From NCBI GenBank assembly GCA_036346225.1, contig JARFIW010001491.1:4712001-4776000 (forward strand): a stretch of 64,000 nt of DNA, in the 5' to 3' direction. The DNA comes from Platerodrilus igneus (lineage: Eukaryota; Arthropoda; Insecta; Coleoptera; Lycidae). The notes beneath the pieces are model-generated. The model worked only from the letters and a program-made list of their open reading frames with translations. It was not told the origin of the DNA and ran no database searches. A program made the translations under genes and the position numbers. Shown one piece after another: positions 34,740 to 45,046 of the stretch. Position 1 is the first letter of the stretch. Every line of letters begins with the position of its first letter.

Positions 34740-35361
34740 AAGTTATTGTCATTTTACAGGTAGCTTCATAACGCCTCTCTCATAGAAATGTTGGTTCTTA
34801 TTGGTGAAAAAATCTGGCAATCGATTTTGACAATCAATGCGAGAAAAAGGTGGTAATCGTTTGGCGTCAGGTCCGGACTATATGGTGGAGGCATTAAAAC
34901 CTCCCAACCAAGCTCTCGGAGTTTCTAGCGAGTCCTTACAGACGTGTGTGTGGCCTGGCGTTGCCTTGATGGAACATAACACCTCTTCTGTTGGCCAATT
35001 CTGGCCATTTCTGGTCAATTGCTAGCTCCAAACGGTCCAGTGTTGACAGTACAGATCCGAATTTAGGGTTTGGCCATATGGAAGCAACTCATAATAAATG
35101 ACTCTTTTCCAGTCCCACCAAATGCACAATAGAACCCTTCTGGCCGTTAGTCCTGGTTTGGCCACCGTTTGAGCTACTTCACCGCGATCGTTTTCGCACA
35201 ATATCATCGTATGTGACCTTTCCCATTCCGTCACCATACGTTTAAGAAATTGACCGATTTTATTCCGTTTGTCCAAGGCTTCGCAGATAAAAATTCGATC
35301 TATTATGTTTTTAACGTTAATTGGTGTGGCATCCAAACATGGAGCTTCCTTGTGCAAATGG
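34740..35361 (-). pseudogene. Mariner transposase, C-terminal half
   Basis: The minus strand gives NVKNIIDRIFICEALDKRNK, GQFLKRMVTE, GEVAQTVAKPGLTARRVLL, CIWWDWKRVIYYELLPYGQT and LNSDLYCQ, then after frame changes FHQGNARPHT and YSPDLTPNDYHLF. The order matches the mariner catalytic domain. The first catalytic Asp (VTGDEKW in the family) is lost in a small deletion near 35,232, the second is Gly (HQGN), and the third (PNDYHLF) is kept. With two of three catalytic acids gone and several frame breaks, it cannot transpose. The N-terminal half is at 37.1-37.4 kb. Confidence 0.93.
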
Positions 35362-36952
35362 AGGAATAAGAACACCGGAACATATAGTATTCGAGTGTAA
35401 TGATTTACAACCGTACCTCTACGCACATAGACAAACATTATTAAACAAGACCTGATACCAGATGATTTGGAACAAAAACATTTATCCACACTTAAATGCA
35501 CTCACACAAAAAAACACGGCACTCATCCACCAACGTTATCCTGACGGATAAAAAACACAAACAAAACTACCCGGATAGAGACATAAAAGTACCACCTCTC
35601 CTCGGACCGAGGCTCTGCCCTAGAGAACGGAGACCGATCTCCTGGAATTCCAAGAGCTTTGCTCTTGACGACCAGAAGCAACAAGATCAAAGCATCAACC
35701 CGACCTTGAAGCAATCCAACCCCCTAATATGTAGAATTTGCATGCTTCTACATATTAGCCACCCCGTCTCTAACAAATTATAACTAACAGTAGTAGTATA
35801 AGTTAATTTTAAGCAGAAGTATAAGTTAATCTTAAGTGGTAGAATATGGAATTTCCTTTCTTTTCTTTTTACTAATGTTAAATTTTAAGAACCAAACTTA
35901 CACATATCTGAGGCAAATAATACAGTAAACAAATCCTTTCCTCTGAAAGAACCTAATTTTTTATGTAATAGTTTAAGTTCAAACATGTACAAAATTGTAC
36001 CAATACAATCCAACCTTTTGGTAACCTGGTCAAACATAAACACAAATTAACATTTCAAACACGCGTCACACACACAAAACACCTCTCAAACACTGTGCAA
36101 ACACAAAACACCATTTACACACTTACATTGCCTTTTCAACATCTGGATTTCCGGCTGCCGATGGTCCGGACTGATAAGGCACATCCGTTGAGCGTTCTTC
36201 CTTGACAACTAGGATATCCGGTTGCCGATGGTCCTGGTTCTAGAAGGCGAACGTAACACGGACATCAACATGACAAATACAACACACATACACACAACCA
36301 TCACCAACACAGACACAGACACACACACATAATACACGCCATTAAGCCCGCGTACATACACACACACACACACACACACACACTTTACAAAAACAACCTA
36401 TTCACACACTCACATTGCCTTTTCAATATCTGGATTTCCGGCTGCAGATGGATGGATTTAAATTAGTTAGCTAGATTTGGATAGTTTTAAGACGACCCTT
36501 CAGGTCGCACTGGTAAGCAGAACCGGCGTCTGCTATCCGGTATTACGGATCCCTCCCCCTCTCATTTTGCTTGTTGATCGGGTACACTCAAAAGTCAGCG
36601 CTAGGGATACCATTATTTACAACCCTGTTTTTAGTTTTTGTTTTGTTTTGTTCCAGTTTTGTCAGATTTTAGGTTTGTTAGATTGTTAGAGTTTGTTAGG
36701 TTTGTTAGATTTTTAGGTTTGTTAGATTTTTGTTTAGTTTTTATTTAGGGTGAATCAACTATGAAGTAAGAATAAATTAGGAGCACGACTTTTTTTCGCG
36801 TTTAAACCCAATGTAGTACCTCCGGGTGGAGCATTGGGGACGTGGCCGCAAGTATAGCGGCCCTAATTCAAATTATAATGCAGATGGTCCTGGTCCTAGA
36901 GGGGGAACGTAACACGAATCAACATCACATTCATAACACACATACGCACAAC

Positions 36953-36990
<38 letters not shown>

Positions 36991-37107
36991 CACATGCCCT
37001 CAAGCGCGCGCGCACACACACACACACGCCGTACTGACGGTTACTTTCTGTGGGGAAGCCAGGTTTGCTTAAATTTCAAGTAGAAGACTACTGAAACGTT
37101 GGAACAA
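35352..37107 (+). mobile_element. 3' end of a LINE (ORF2 C-terminus plus long repeat-rich 3' UTR) inserted into the mariner
   Basis: At the left junction a plus frame reads CANGGIRTPEHIVFECN, then DLQPYLYAHRQTLLNKT (about 35,352-35,453). This is the CxxxxxxTxEHxxFxC tail of LINE ORF2 proteins, so the insert is a strongly 5'-truncated copy. The rest is non-coding: a perfect 13-bp-arm hairpin (35,724-35,758), copies of a CTGGATTTCCGGCTGC block (36,141, 36,432) and a related one (36,209), AC microsatellites (36,289-36,382 and 36,955-37,027) and a TTTGTTAGATT minisatellite (36,663-36,745). It ends with AACAAATAAA at the mariner junction (about 37,100-37,110). I could not delimit a target duplication; about eight mariner codons seem lost. 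More than one nested element is possible. Confidence 0.8.
35724..35758. repeat. Perfect 13-bp-arm hairpin
   Basis: CTAATATGTAGAA (35,724-35,736), a nine-base loop, then TTCTACATATTAG (35,746-35,758). It lies in the 3' UTR of the nested LINE, where stem-loops can serve as reverse-transcriptase recognition sites in some LINEs; a role here is inference. Confidence 0.85.
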
Positions 37108-37400
37108 ATAAATTCTTTAACTCCTGGGCGATGCTACGACTACTAACATGCCGGTCAACTTCGATTATTTCTGTGATTTTATCGACATTTGTGACGACGG
37201 GCCTGCCCGTGCGAGGTGCATCTTTAACATCAAAAATACCTGAACGGAATCGACGAAACCAAAAATTCACGTAATTAGCTGTTACAGAATCGGGACCATA
37301 AACACCATTCACAATTTCAGCCGCCTGGCTTGCATTTTCGCCTTTATCAAAGAATGTAAAATGTACCGAATTTTCTCTTTGTTGACTTCTATTTTTAACA
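37088..37400 (-). pseudogene. Mariner transposase, N-terminal half
   Basis: The minus strand reads NKEKIRYILHSLIKAKMQAR, then YGPDSVTANYVNFWFRRFRS, FDVKDAPRTGRPVVTNVDKI and EIIEVDRHVSSRSIAQELK. These are the paired helix-turn-helix DNA-binding domains of mariner with the GRP linker. A stop interrupts the frame near 37,315, where the mariner consensus expects an uninterrupted sequence. The frame leaves the family sequence at about 37,107, where the nested LINE begins. In an active element this part binds the terminal inverted repeats. Confidence 0.92.
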
Positions 37401-37575
37401 CCCTGTAACTTACAACTGAATAAACCAAAAAAAAAACAGCAAAATAATTTTATTAGTGTGAAATGTCACCTTGACAATGAGCATAAATCTGAAGTTGTTT
37501 TATCGATACTTTATGAGATATTGATTACTACAGTCATCTACCAAAAAAATAATGGATTTCTTTTTCCCCAACCTT

Positions 37576-38760
37576 ATATTATTTCAGTTTTTATCACTGT
37601 TTGTAAACCTACAAAAAGAACTTTAAGGTAGCACAATTTACAAAGTTTTTAAAATATTTATATCTGATTTTAATGCGATTAAAGCTTTTGATGGTTGTCT
37701 ATTTTTAAACCAACAACAAGGTTTGTAACAATGTCTTTGAAAACGATGGTACTCTTTCAGTTTCCGTCAGCAATACCTTTGCCAGTCTCTGTGCAGAAAC
37801 TGAAAGCGAAAGTGCTCGATATTTGGAGCTTATGACGCACATGAGGCTATCTCTCCCGAAGTGATTGTAGTGGACACCTATGAGTATGTTTCCTTCGAAC
37901 ACTTCGTAATTTTGAAACCCATAAATAAAGTATCAAAAACAGGAGTGTTTCAGTTATTCCACGTTAACTTTATTCTAATTTTTTGTAGATTTAATGGGCA
38001 CGGGTTTATCAGAACTCCAAACAACTAAACTTGATACTTTAAACTTTCATTAACTACGCTTTCATCTACGTATACAGAAAAAACTCAATTATTAAAATCC
38101 TTTATACTCAAGTTCGTTTCTAATTACGCTTAAATTTCATTCATTATAAAAGTTAAAATTACTTGTCAGTTTGCTTTAATAGCATAAATCAAGGAAAACA
38201 GCCCAGAGGAAATAATGAAAAAATATCGTGAAACTTTACCGCTTTGTAATTTAGTTTCCAACTTTTGACAAAACTTGTCCGTTTGATCTAATCCCGGATA
38301 CTTTGGCTTGTTGAAAAAGCCTTAGCTTGAGTATTGTTGTAATTGTATTAAATGTTCACATCGATCCTAATAGTGAACGCTTCACAAATGTCAGCGGTAT
38401 TGGAAAATGAACGGTTATCTTTATTTCGTAGCAGTATAAAAATAATAATTGCAATAATTCTAAATTGAGCAGGAGATATCAGTAAGTATATGATTTTCCT
38501 ATTATATGCATTAAAACTTCCAGATAAGCATCACCCGTTCTAAAGGGACCTGCACTTTGAGGAAGTTCTAGAATACAGATTCCCTAAAAAGAGCTGCAAC
38601 TCTTTCAGTACTTAGAGTTGCAGAGACCATAGGGGTCGGTATGACATTCTAAGACACATTACGGCGATGTGGAAAGCAATGCGAAATCACTACATAACCT
38701 CTGAGGTAAAAAATTCCGGGCTAAAAAAAATCTCCTTTGGGATCTCCGTGAGGGGACTAC
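37576..38760. other. Gene-free stretch with a short perfect hairpin
   Basis: No coding sequence recognised. CTGCAACTCT (38,594-38,603) and AGAGTTGCAG (38,614-38,623) form a perfect 10-bp stem with a 10-base loop. Confidence 0.55.
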
Positions 38761-38761
38761 T

Positions 38762-41010
38762 TTGGAGGGTGTGATCGACAAGTTTAAAAGAAGAACCGGG
38801 AACATTTTGCTAGTCGAAGCGTGGAATGTAAAAAGCATGAAGCACGTAGGTAAGCTAGAGAATTTCAAAATTGAAATGGATAAGTTAGCATTAGACATAG
38901 TAGAGATTAGCGAAGTTTTGTGGCCAGAAGCGGGGGATTTTTCGAGCTGACTTTAGGGTAGGTAATTCATACTGGATCGGAGGACGGAAATGCGGTTGTG
39001 GGAATAATTATGCTGAAAAATGTAGGACATAATGTAGAAAACTACTTACAAAAGAACGAAAGAGTTACTCATGACTAGCTTAGAATCTAAACCTGTAAAT
39101 ACGATAATAATACAACTTTACAGGCTCACCTCTAGCTACGGCGATGAAAAGGTAGAGACGATCTACAAAGAAATCAAAAACATGCTAAGAGTTGTAAAAG
39201 GGCACGGAAATTTAATAACTACAGAAGATTTTAATGTAATGGTATGTGAGGGTCGGGAAGGAACAAAGTAAGTTTATTTGATTTAGGAACGAAAAAGACA
39301 GGGAAAATAGGCTGGTATGATTTTGCGACGAAAGCAATTTAACGATCACAAATACATTATATCAACATTGTGCTAGAAGAGCATATACATGGAAGATGCC
39401 AGGAGGCATATGGAGATATCAAACAGATTATGTTCAGTGAGACAACGGTATAGGAATTAAGCAAAATTTTGTAGAAGCTACCCAGAAGCAGATATAAAGA
39501 TTAACTACAACATAGTAATTATGAAAATCGCGCTTAAATATAAAAATTTGAAAAAAAGAACGGAAACCGGTACTTTGAACTTGAAAAACTAAAAGACAAA
39601 GATATCCAGAAAAACTTGAGGAAAAGTCAAACGAATTGTTACAAAACATCGTGAAAAACGATTGATATGCTCAAATTTGCTGACGATATAACGGTATTAG
39701 CATCCATCAGGAAATAGTTAGAAACAGCTCTTAATTGAATGGAAACAGTACTAGCCAAAAGATACGGTATGAAAATTAACAAAAACAAAACTAAAGTATT
39801 AATATTAAAGAAGGGGAAAATAAGTCAGAAACCAGAATACAAACAAGAAACCACATTGTACAAGAGATAAGGATTTCTGCTACCTATGAAGCCAAACAAC
39901 GCGAGATAGGAAAAGTGCAAAAAATATAAAACGGAAATCAGTACAACACAGTAATTATGAAAATCGCGCTTAAATATACAATTTTAAAAAAAATGAACGG
40001 TAACTGGTACTTTAAACGAAAAAGTAAAAGATAGAGATAGCCACAAAAAATTTAAGAAAAAGTTAAACGAATTGTTAAAAAACAGCGAAAAACTATTGAT
40101 ATGCGCAAATTTGCCGACGACATAGCGGTATTAGCATCCATTAAGGATTAGTTAGAAACAGCTTTTATTGAAATGGAAATAGTACTAACCGAAAGATTCA
40201 GTATAAAAATTAAGAAAAATAACACTAAAGTACTAGTATTAAAAAGGGAAAAATAAGTCAGAATCCAGAATACAAACAAGAAATCAAATTTTACAAGGGT
40301 TAAAGATTTCTCCCACCTATGAAGCCAAACAACGCAAGATGGGAAAAGTGCAAAAATATAAAACAAAAATTATCGTAAGACTGTGCTGCATTTAACAAGA
40401 AAAGAAACTACTATATTTGTATATAACAAACATTGAACAAGGAAAGGATTGCTCAAAGCATATGTGTGGAGCACAGCATTCTGCGGCTATAAAACCTAAA
40501 CACTAGAAGAAGCGGGCAGGAAAAGGTTGGAGCCTTTGAAAAGTGGTGCTCCAAACGTAGGATGAAGATTTCATCAACAGGCAAAGTTAAAAACAAAGAT
40601 GTGCTGTAAATAGTAGGGAAGAAAGATGTATATGGAAAACGGTACAAAGTGGAAGAGATACGATGATAAGGTACGCTTATAAGGCATGAAGTACAGCTTC
40701 GAAACGTGGACAGTAGGAGAAGCGGAAAGCCTTTGCAAAGCGGTGCTGCAGACGTATGATGAAGATATCATGAATAACCAGAGTTAGGAACAAAGACGCT
40801 ATAAAAACGGTAGAAAAAGAATGAAATATGTGGAAATAGTAAAAGAATTGGAGAGATAGGACGAAAGACACATACTAAGACATAAAGAAATAGTGCGGGA
40901 TATATTAGAAGCAGAGAAATGAAAAGAGAACTAGAGGTAGACCTAGATTGTACACAGATAATGAATGATGTAGACTGTGGGAATTTCAACAATTTATTCT
41001 GCATTTAGTA
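38762..41010 (+). pseudogene. AP-endonuclease-type LINE (RTE-like) ORF2 relic, internally rearranged
   Basis: The endonuclease start reads VEAWNVKSMKHVGKLENFKI, then MDKLALDIVEISEVLWPEAG (38,815-38,935), followed by KPVNTIIIQLYRLTSSYGD and TTEDFNVMVCEGREG (39,090-39,265). AYTWKMPGGIWRYQTDYV (about 39,387-39,435) is the YTWxSPxxxxxNQIDY motif. An RT core KFADDI occurs at 39,672 and again at about 40,106, because a unit of about 435 bp is tandemly repeated. C-terminal parts also occur twice: AYVWSTAFCGYKT at about 40,458, and KYSFETWTVGEAESLCKAVL at about 40,690 running to RHILRHKEIVRDILEAEK at about 40,918. Many stops show it is long dead. The 5.2-kb duplication starts inside it at 39,846. Clade (RTE, L2 or CR1-like) not resolved. 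Confidence 0.83.
39500..40370. repeat. Two diverged tandem units of about 430-436 bp carrying the RT FADD core
   Basis: 39,500-39,935 and 39,936-40,370 share ATGAAAATCGCGCTTAAATA (39,521 and 39,957), the FADDI codons (39,675 and 40,109), CCAGAATACAAACAAGAAA (about 39,835 and 40,264) and TATGAAGCCAAACAACGC (about 39,886 and 40,318). Many substitutions separate them, so this duplication is old and predates the 5.2-kb one. Confidence 0.85.
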
Positions 41011-44000
41011 TACAACCTAATGATCTTTTTATTGAATCTCTTGGTATCAAGTACAAAATCTGCCTATCGCACATTAAAATATTCTGCAAAGGAAACCATT
41101 AAAGTACTTATCGATTTATGATAAGAGTGTAGCTAAAAGAACTTGTGTAAAATGATTTTTCTAAAACCTAATTTTTATATAAAACCTTAAAATTAAATTT
41201 TGCCTATTTTTATATGCGCTTTTACGCTGGACTAAAATGTATAACAATTACACCCTCAAGAATTTTTGATAAATAAGACCTTTTCTCACTGCGTGAATGC
41301 ATACTGTCTGCCATTCCAGTTACACATGTAATCTAATACCAAAGTTATATTATACATCCTTTACTAGAAATAAATGTCTGTGTAAAATGCACTAGCATTC
41401 CTTAAGTATTAATTTTAGTATTTTAGAGTTCACCTTGATTCACGTTGAAAACTAGGGCTCACCGGCTTTCCAAGCAAATAATGTGAGAAGGTTTATTGTT
41501 GCAAATCGGTATTTTCAATGATTCCTAATATTACATAAATTAAAAACATTTAATATTCAAAGCCACGCTCCACTTTAAATTTTTATGCAAAAATTCATAG
41601 AATGCGATTTCTGTATATACCATAGCGATGATGACGATAATGGTGTTTTGGGGATTTAGTTCACAAAATTACACACAAGAAAACGTGTTGTTTTATAAAA
41701 TCGAGAAAATGCAAAAACACAGCAATTTATTTAGTCATTTAATTGCATATAGGACATAGAGAACATATTTTTAAAATACCTTGTATAACTAATTTATAGT
41801 TAACGCATAAAGTGTGGTTATTAAGGGTTTTTCATTCATATTTTAATTGAAGGATTAAATAGATTTGCGTTCAATGCATAGACATATTTTTTAAGAATTT
41901 TAATTATATTTAATAATGGAGAACTCGTATTTGTAAGGATTCCAAAGGAAGGTTTCATTTACATTTAATAATTGAAGGATCGTAATTTACATATAATTAC
42001 CTTTAATGCATATAGAAATATTTTTAAAGGGTTTTCATTTATATTTAATAACCAAAGATTGCACGAACGTTTTAATTTTAGCAAAATCGAAATTTATAAT
42101 TGTTAATTTTTAAATCCACTCGTACATCGCATAGAAAAATGCAGAAGAAGTCTATACTTGATATCAAATGTATTGGAAAATTACCAGTATAGTATAGGGA
42201 AATACGAGAAAACAACAGACGCATTCAGAATGTTGCTGGAGGGATTGATCTATTTAAAATTAGTACGGGTAACAGTAGGTCGATTAGTATCTTTTGAAAG
42301 TATATAATACATAATACGTATCGTAATTAATTTTAAACGTACAATATTTGCAGCATGTTATTATGTAGAGTATATTATTTTAAAGTGCAAGGGCTGCAAT
42401 TTAATAATTATTAAAACAATTGGAGGACTGGAGTTTGGTTTGAAAATTAATTTTGCATGTAGATTATACTGCTTAAACGATTTCAAAAAATGGAGCACTG
42501 ATATTGATTTATATGAATTGAGCATACTAATTTTGCATGGAAGTTGGACCGCTTAAACAATTTTCAAGGAAAATTTGACATTGCTTTTGATTTATAAGAA
42601 TTAGTAATCGTTATTTTTGAAGGGTTGAAAGCAGCAACTAAAGAATATTTGGCCGTAAAAGTCTGATATATGAGCTATTTTGTTTCAAGTGAGTGATTTC
42701 GTAAAAGATTATTTATTGGACTAAGAATTTGGTTTTTATAGTAAATATTGGTTACAAGCTATAGAAATAATTTTTGGTGTTGCAAATTACATAATATAGT
42801 AAACAGCGGAATATTTAGCATGCTTATACGGTATTAAGGGAGGGATATTAAATTAGATAACCTTCCATAGCACTGATGATTTATAAGGGATGTAAATGGG
42901 AAATAATGAGTAAACAGTAATTCTAATAAAAATTTAATTAAGGATTTAGTTTTTACCATTGTTACGGTAACTTTTTGAAATGCAGCGATCTGCATTAAAT
43001 TGCAACTACCTTAATTTAAAACGCTAATGTAAATCCTTTTTATGTTATTCTCAAATAATACAAACTTAACGAATACGTATTGAAACCGTCCTGTTTAGAA
43101 ATGTTTCTCAGTACGGGAAACATATCCTATAACCGTTTATAATTTATTGAAATGTTTGCTCCTCAAACGACTTTAAATAATTTCTTGTTCCGTGAAGTAC
43201 GTAGTTGCTATTTTCAATAGTTATTCGTTGAAAGATTGAAGTTTCTCCCCTCATGAAATACTTTAAGTGAGTGGTGCATTTTACGAAACATGTTCGAAAA
43301 CAACTTCTTTGCATAAAAGCTTTGTTGCATTGTTGATCGTTTAAACCATTTTTAATAGGGTCTTTGGAAAGATTAAATACTTTAATGAATTGTTATTTGC
43401 TCTTATTCTGTAAAATTCTATTTTGTTATCTGCACATTTTCGGTCGCTCAAATTTTATAGGTAACAAAATCGGTCTGCTAATTAAGTTATTTTGTGGTAT
43501 CCCCGTATCGTGAATCTATAATCATACAAACCAATATTCTTTTCTAAAAACGCATGCAAATTATTTAGTTGGCCATGTTTCTGGTGGCCTAAATCACAGG
43601 GACGTTTTAAAATGTATTTTGCTTTTCCATTTCAACAACGAAATTCAATGGAATTAATTATCGTATTTTGCTATCGTAATTGCTTGCAGTCTACGAATGT
43701 TTTTGTCTTTATTATCTGGAATATATATTTTTGCTTTCTTTTGTAGAACAGGTAACAATCTATCGGTGGGAATGGTTCTTCGTTACGTACCCTCATTGTT
43801 TTCAAAGTTGTATAAATAAAAGTCCAACTTTGAAAAAGCTGTCTTACTCTCTTACTTCTTCGTTCTTCTGTTATACAACGTTCGTTGAGTGTTGTAAAGT
43901 TGCGCTTCTGAAATACGTTTGTGCTAGTACAGATAATTAAGTTGTTCCTGCATCCAATTGTAGACGAACACAGCCGCATCTCCTCACTCTAAGATAGTAC

Positions 44001-45046
44001 CAAAAACAAGATAGCTCCAGGTAAAATGTATTTTTCTGTTTGTTTTATTTTGTGTTACTGAAAAAAAGACACTTTTTCGATCGATTCCGCAACAAATTGC
44101 AGAGCAAATGCACGCTCACAACACGAACAATTATGTACTTATGCGTAAAACTTGTTATTTAAAACTTTAATACGTTAGAGCACTTTCTACTGTTTACTTT
44201 CCGTATAAATTAATGTTAACGTCAACAATTGACTATATAAAAATTTTAATGTTACGAGATGCGTTTCCTATAGCAAACGTTACTTATTGTATTATTATTA
44301 CTTGATTTCTTGTACATATTTAGGATTAGACCAAGTTGTAAGTATGCGTATTTAAACAATAAGATTTTATTCCTAATTTTTTTTTTCATATTTAGGTCTA
44401 TACTGTATTATGTGTAAGTTGGCGCTTTGTGTACATCCGTTGTGTTTTCCACCTTTGCAAATATTTTTTTTGGATTGTATGTTTCTCTACAAGTTTGAAA
44501 TATAAATTTCTTGTTACCAGGGTTTTCAATTCTTTGTTTTCTAGGTCGCCCAACCCACTCTACGACGTTTTGATTCTACCATTCTGTCTCTGTGTTTTGT
44601 TGCGGTATTCGGTGTAGACAAGTTTCTCTACTTACTTTGCTACCTTTTTTCTTGTCTGCACAGAATACCATAACACCATACTTTGCAAAATTTCAAATAA
44701 TATGTATTCCCAAAACACCACCATCCACTTGATTTTTTTTAATACGGACCTGGATTTTTGCTTCACTTTTTGTTGTTGCCAAATTTTTATTTGGTTTTGA
44801 GATCCAGAGTTGATTTTGACTCTTTAACGCTCGCGCGTTAATTAAACATACATTTGTATTTTACCTAATTCAGAAGCCTTACTAAGAGAATGCTCGTCAA
44901 TTTTTATAGAAGTTGGGTGGTTTACAATTTATTATCATGAGTATTTTATCATAATATTAAATTAGGATATGAATAGTAAAGTACCCAGTACATTCTGTTA
45001 TAACCAACAATTACAGACCAAGACTTCACAGAAGGCATATCAAATT
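39846..45046. repeat. Tandem duplication, copy 1 (5,201 bp)
   Basis: The sequence starting AGAAACCACATTGTACAAG at 39,846 recurs at 45,047 and matches continuously for 5.2 kb. The differences I could find are single-base indels, almost all in homopolymers (for example A6/A5 at about 39,922/45,121, G3/G4 at about 40,300/45,500, A6/A5 at about 42,484/47,690). From about 43.55 kb to the end the offset is constant at 5,201. Copy 1 carries the tail of one FADD unit, a complete second unit, the LINE C-terminal relics and about 4 kb of unrecognised AT-rich sequence. Confidence 0.97.
41011..45046. other. Unrecognised AT-rich content of the duplicated unit, copy 1
   Basis: No domain recognised on either strand. 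Imperfect tandem repeats of about 100 bp occur at 41,740-42,060 (around TTTAATAATTGAAGGATT-like words), and two units of about 85 bp at 42,440-42,600 (AATTTTGCATG, then CCGCTTAAAC- or CTGCTTAAAC-like words). Overlapping frames on opposite strands at 43,671-43,979 and 43,680-43,940 have no recognisable features. A TTAACGC/GCGTTAA palindrome is at about 44,824-44,841. Confidence 0.5.

Larger units (their letters stand above)
34634..37575 (-). mobile_element. Full-length mariner element, split by a nested LINE
   Basis: Terminal inverted repeats of about 30 bp are nearly perfect: AAGGTTGGGGAAAAAGAAAT at 34,634-34,653, continuing to TTATTTTT, and its complement at about 37,545-37,575. Without the nested insert (about 35,360-37,107) the element is about 1.2 kb, the normal mariner size. 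A TA lies outside the right end; on the left the bases next to the repeat are AA preceded by TATA, so the TA duplication is slightly blurred. The transposase is on the minus strand in two halves and is inactive. Confidence 0.93.

Noticed and set aside
35352..35530. A host zinc-finger exon (CANGGIRTPEHIVFEC)
   Set aside because: It is the knuckle-like tail typical of LINE ORF2 and begins exactly where the mariner sequence is interrupted.
41740..42060. CRISPR-like regularly spaced repeats
   Set aside because: The units are long, diverged tandem repeats without unique spacers, and the DNA is eukaryotic.
43671..43979. 102-codon minus frame (repeated at 48,872-49,180)
   Set aside because: It overlaps an equally long plus frame, shows no motif, and its conservation merely reflects the recent duplication.
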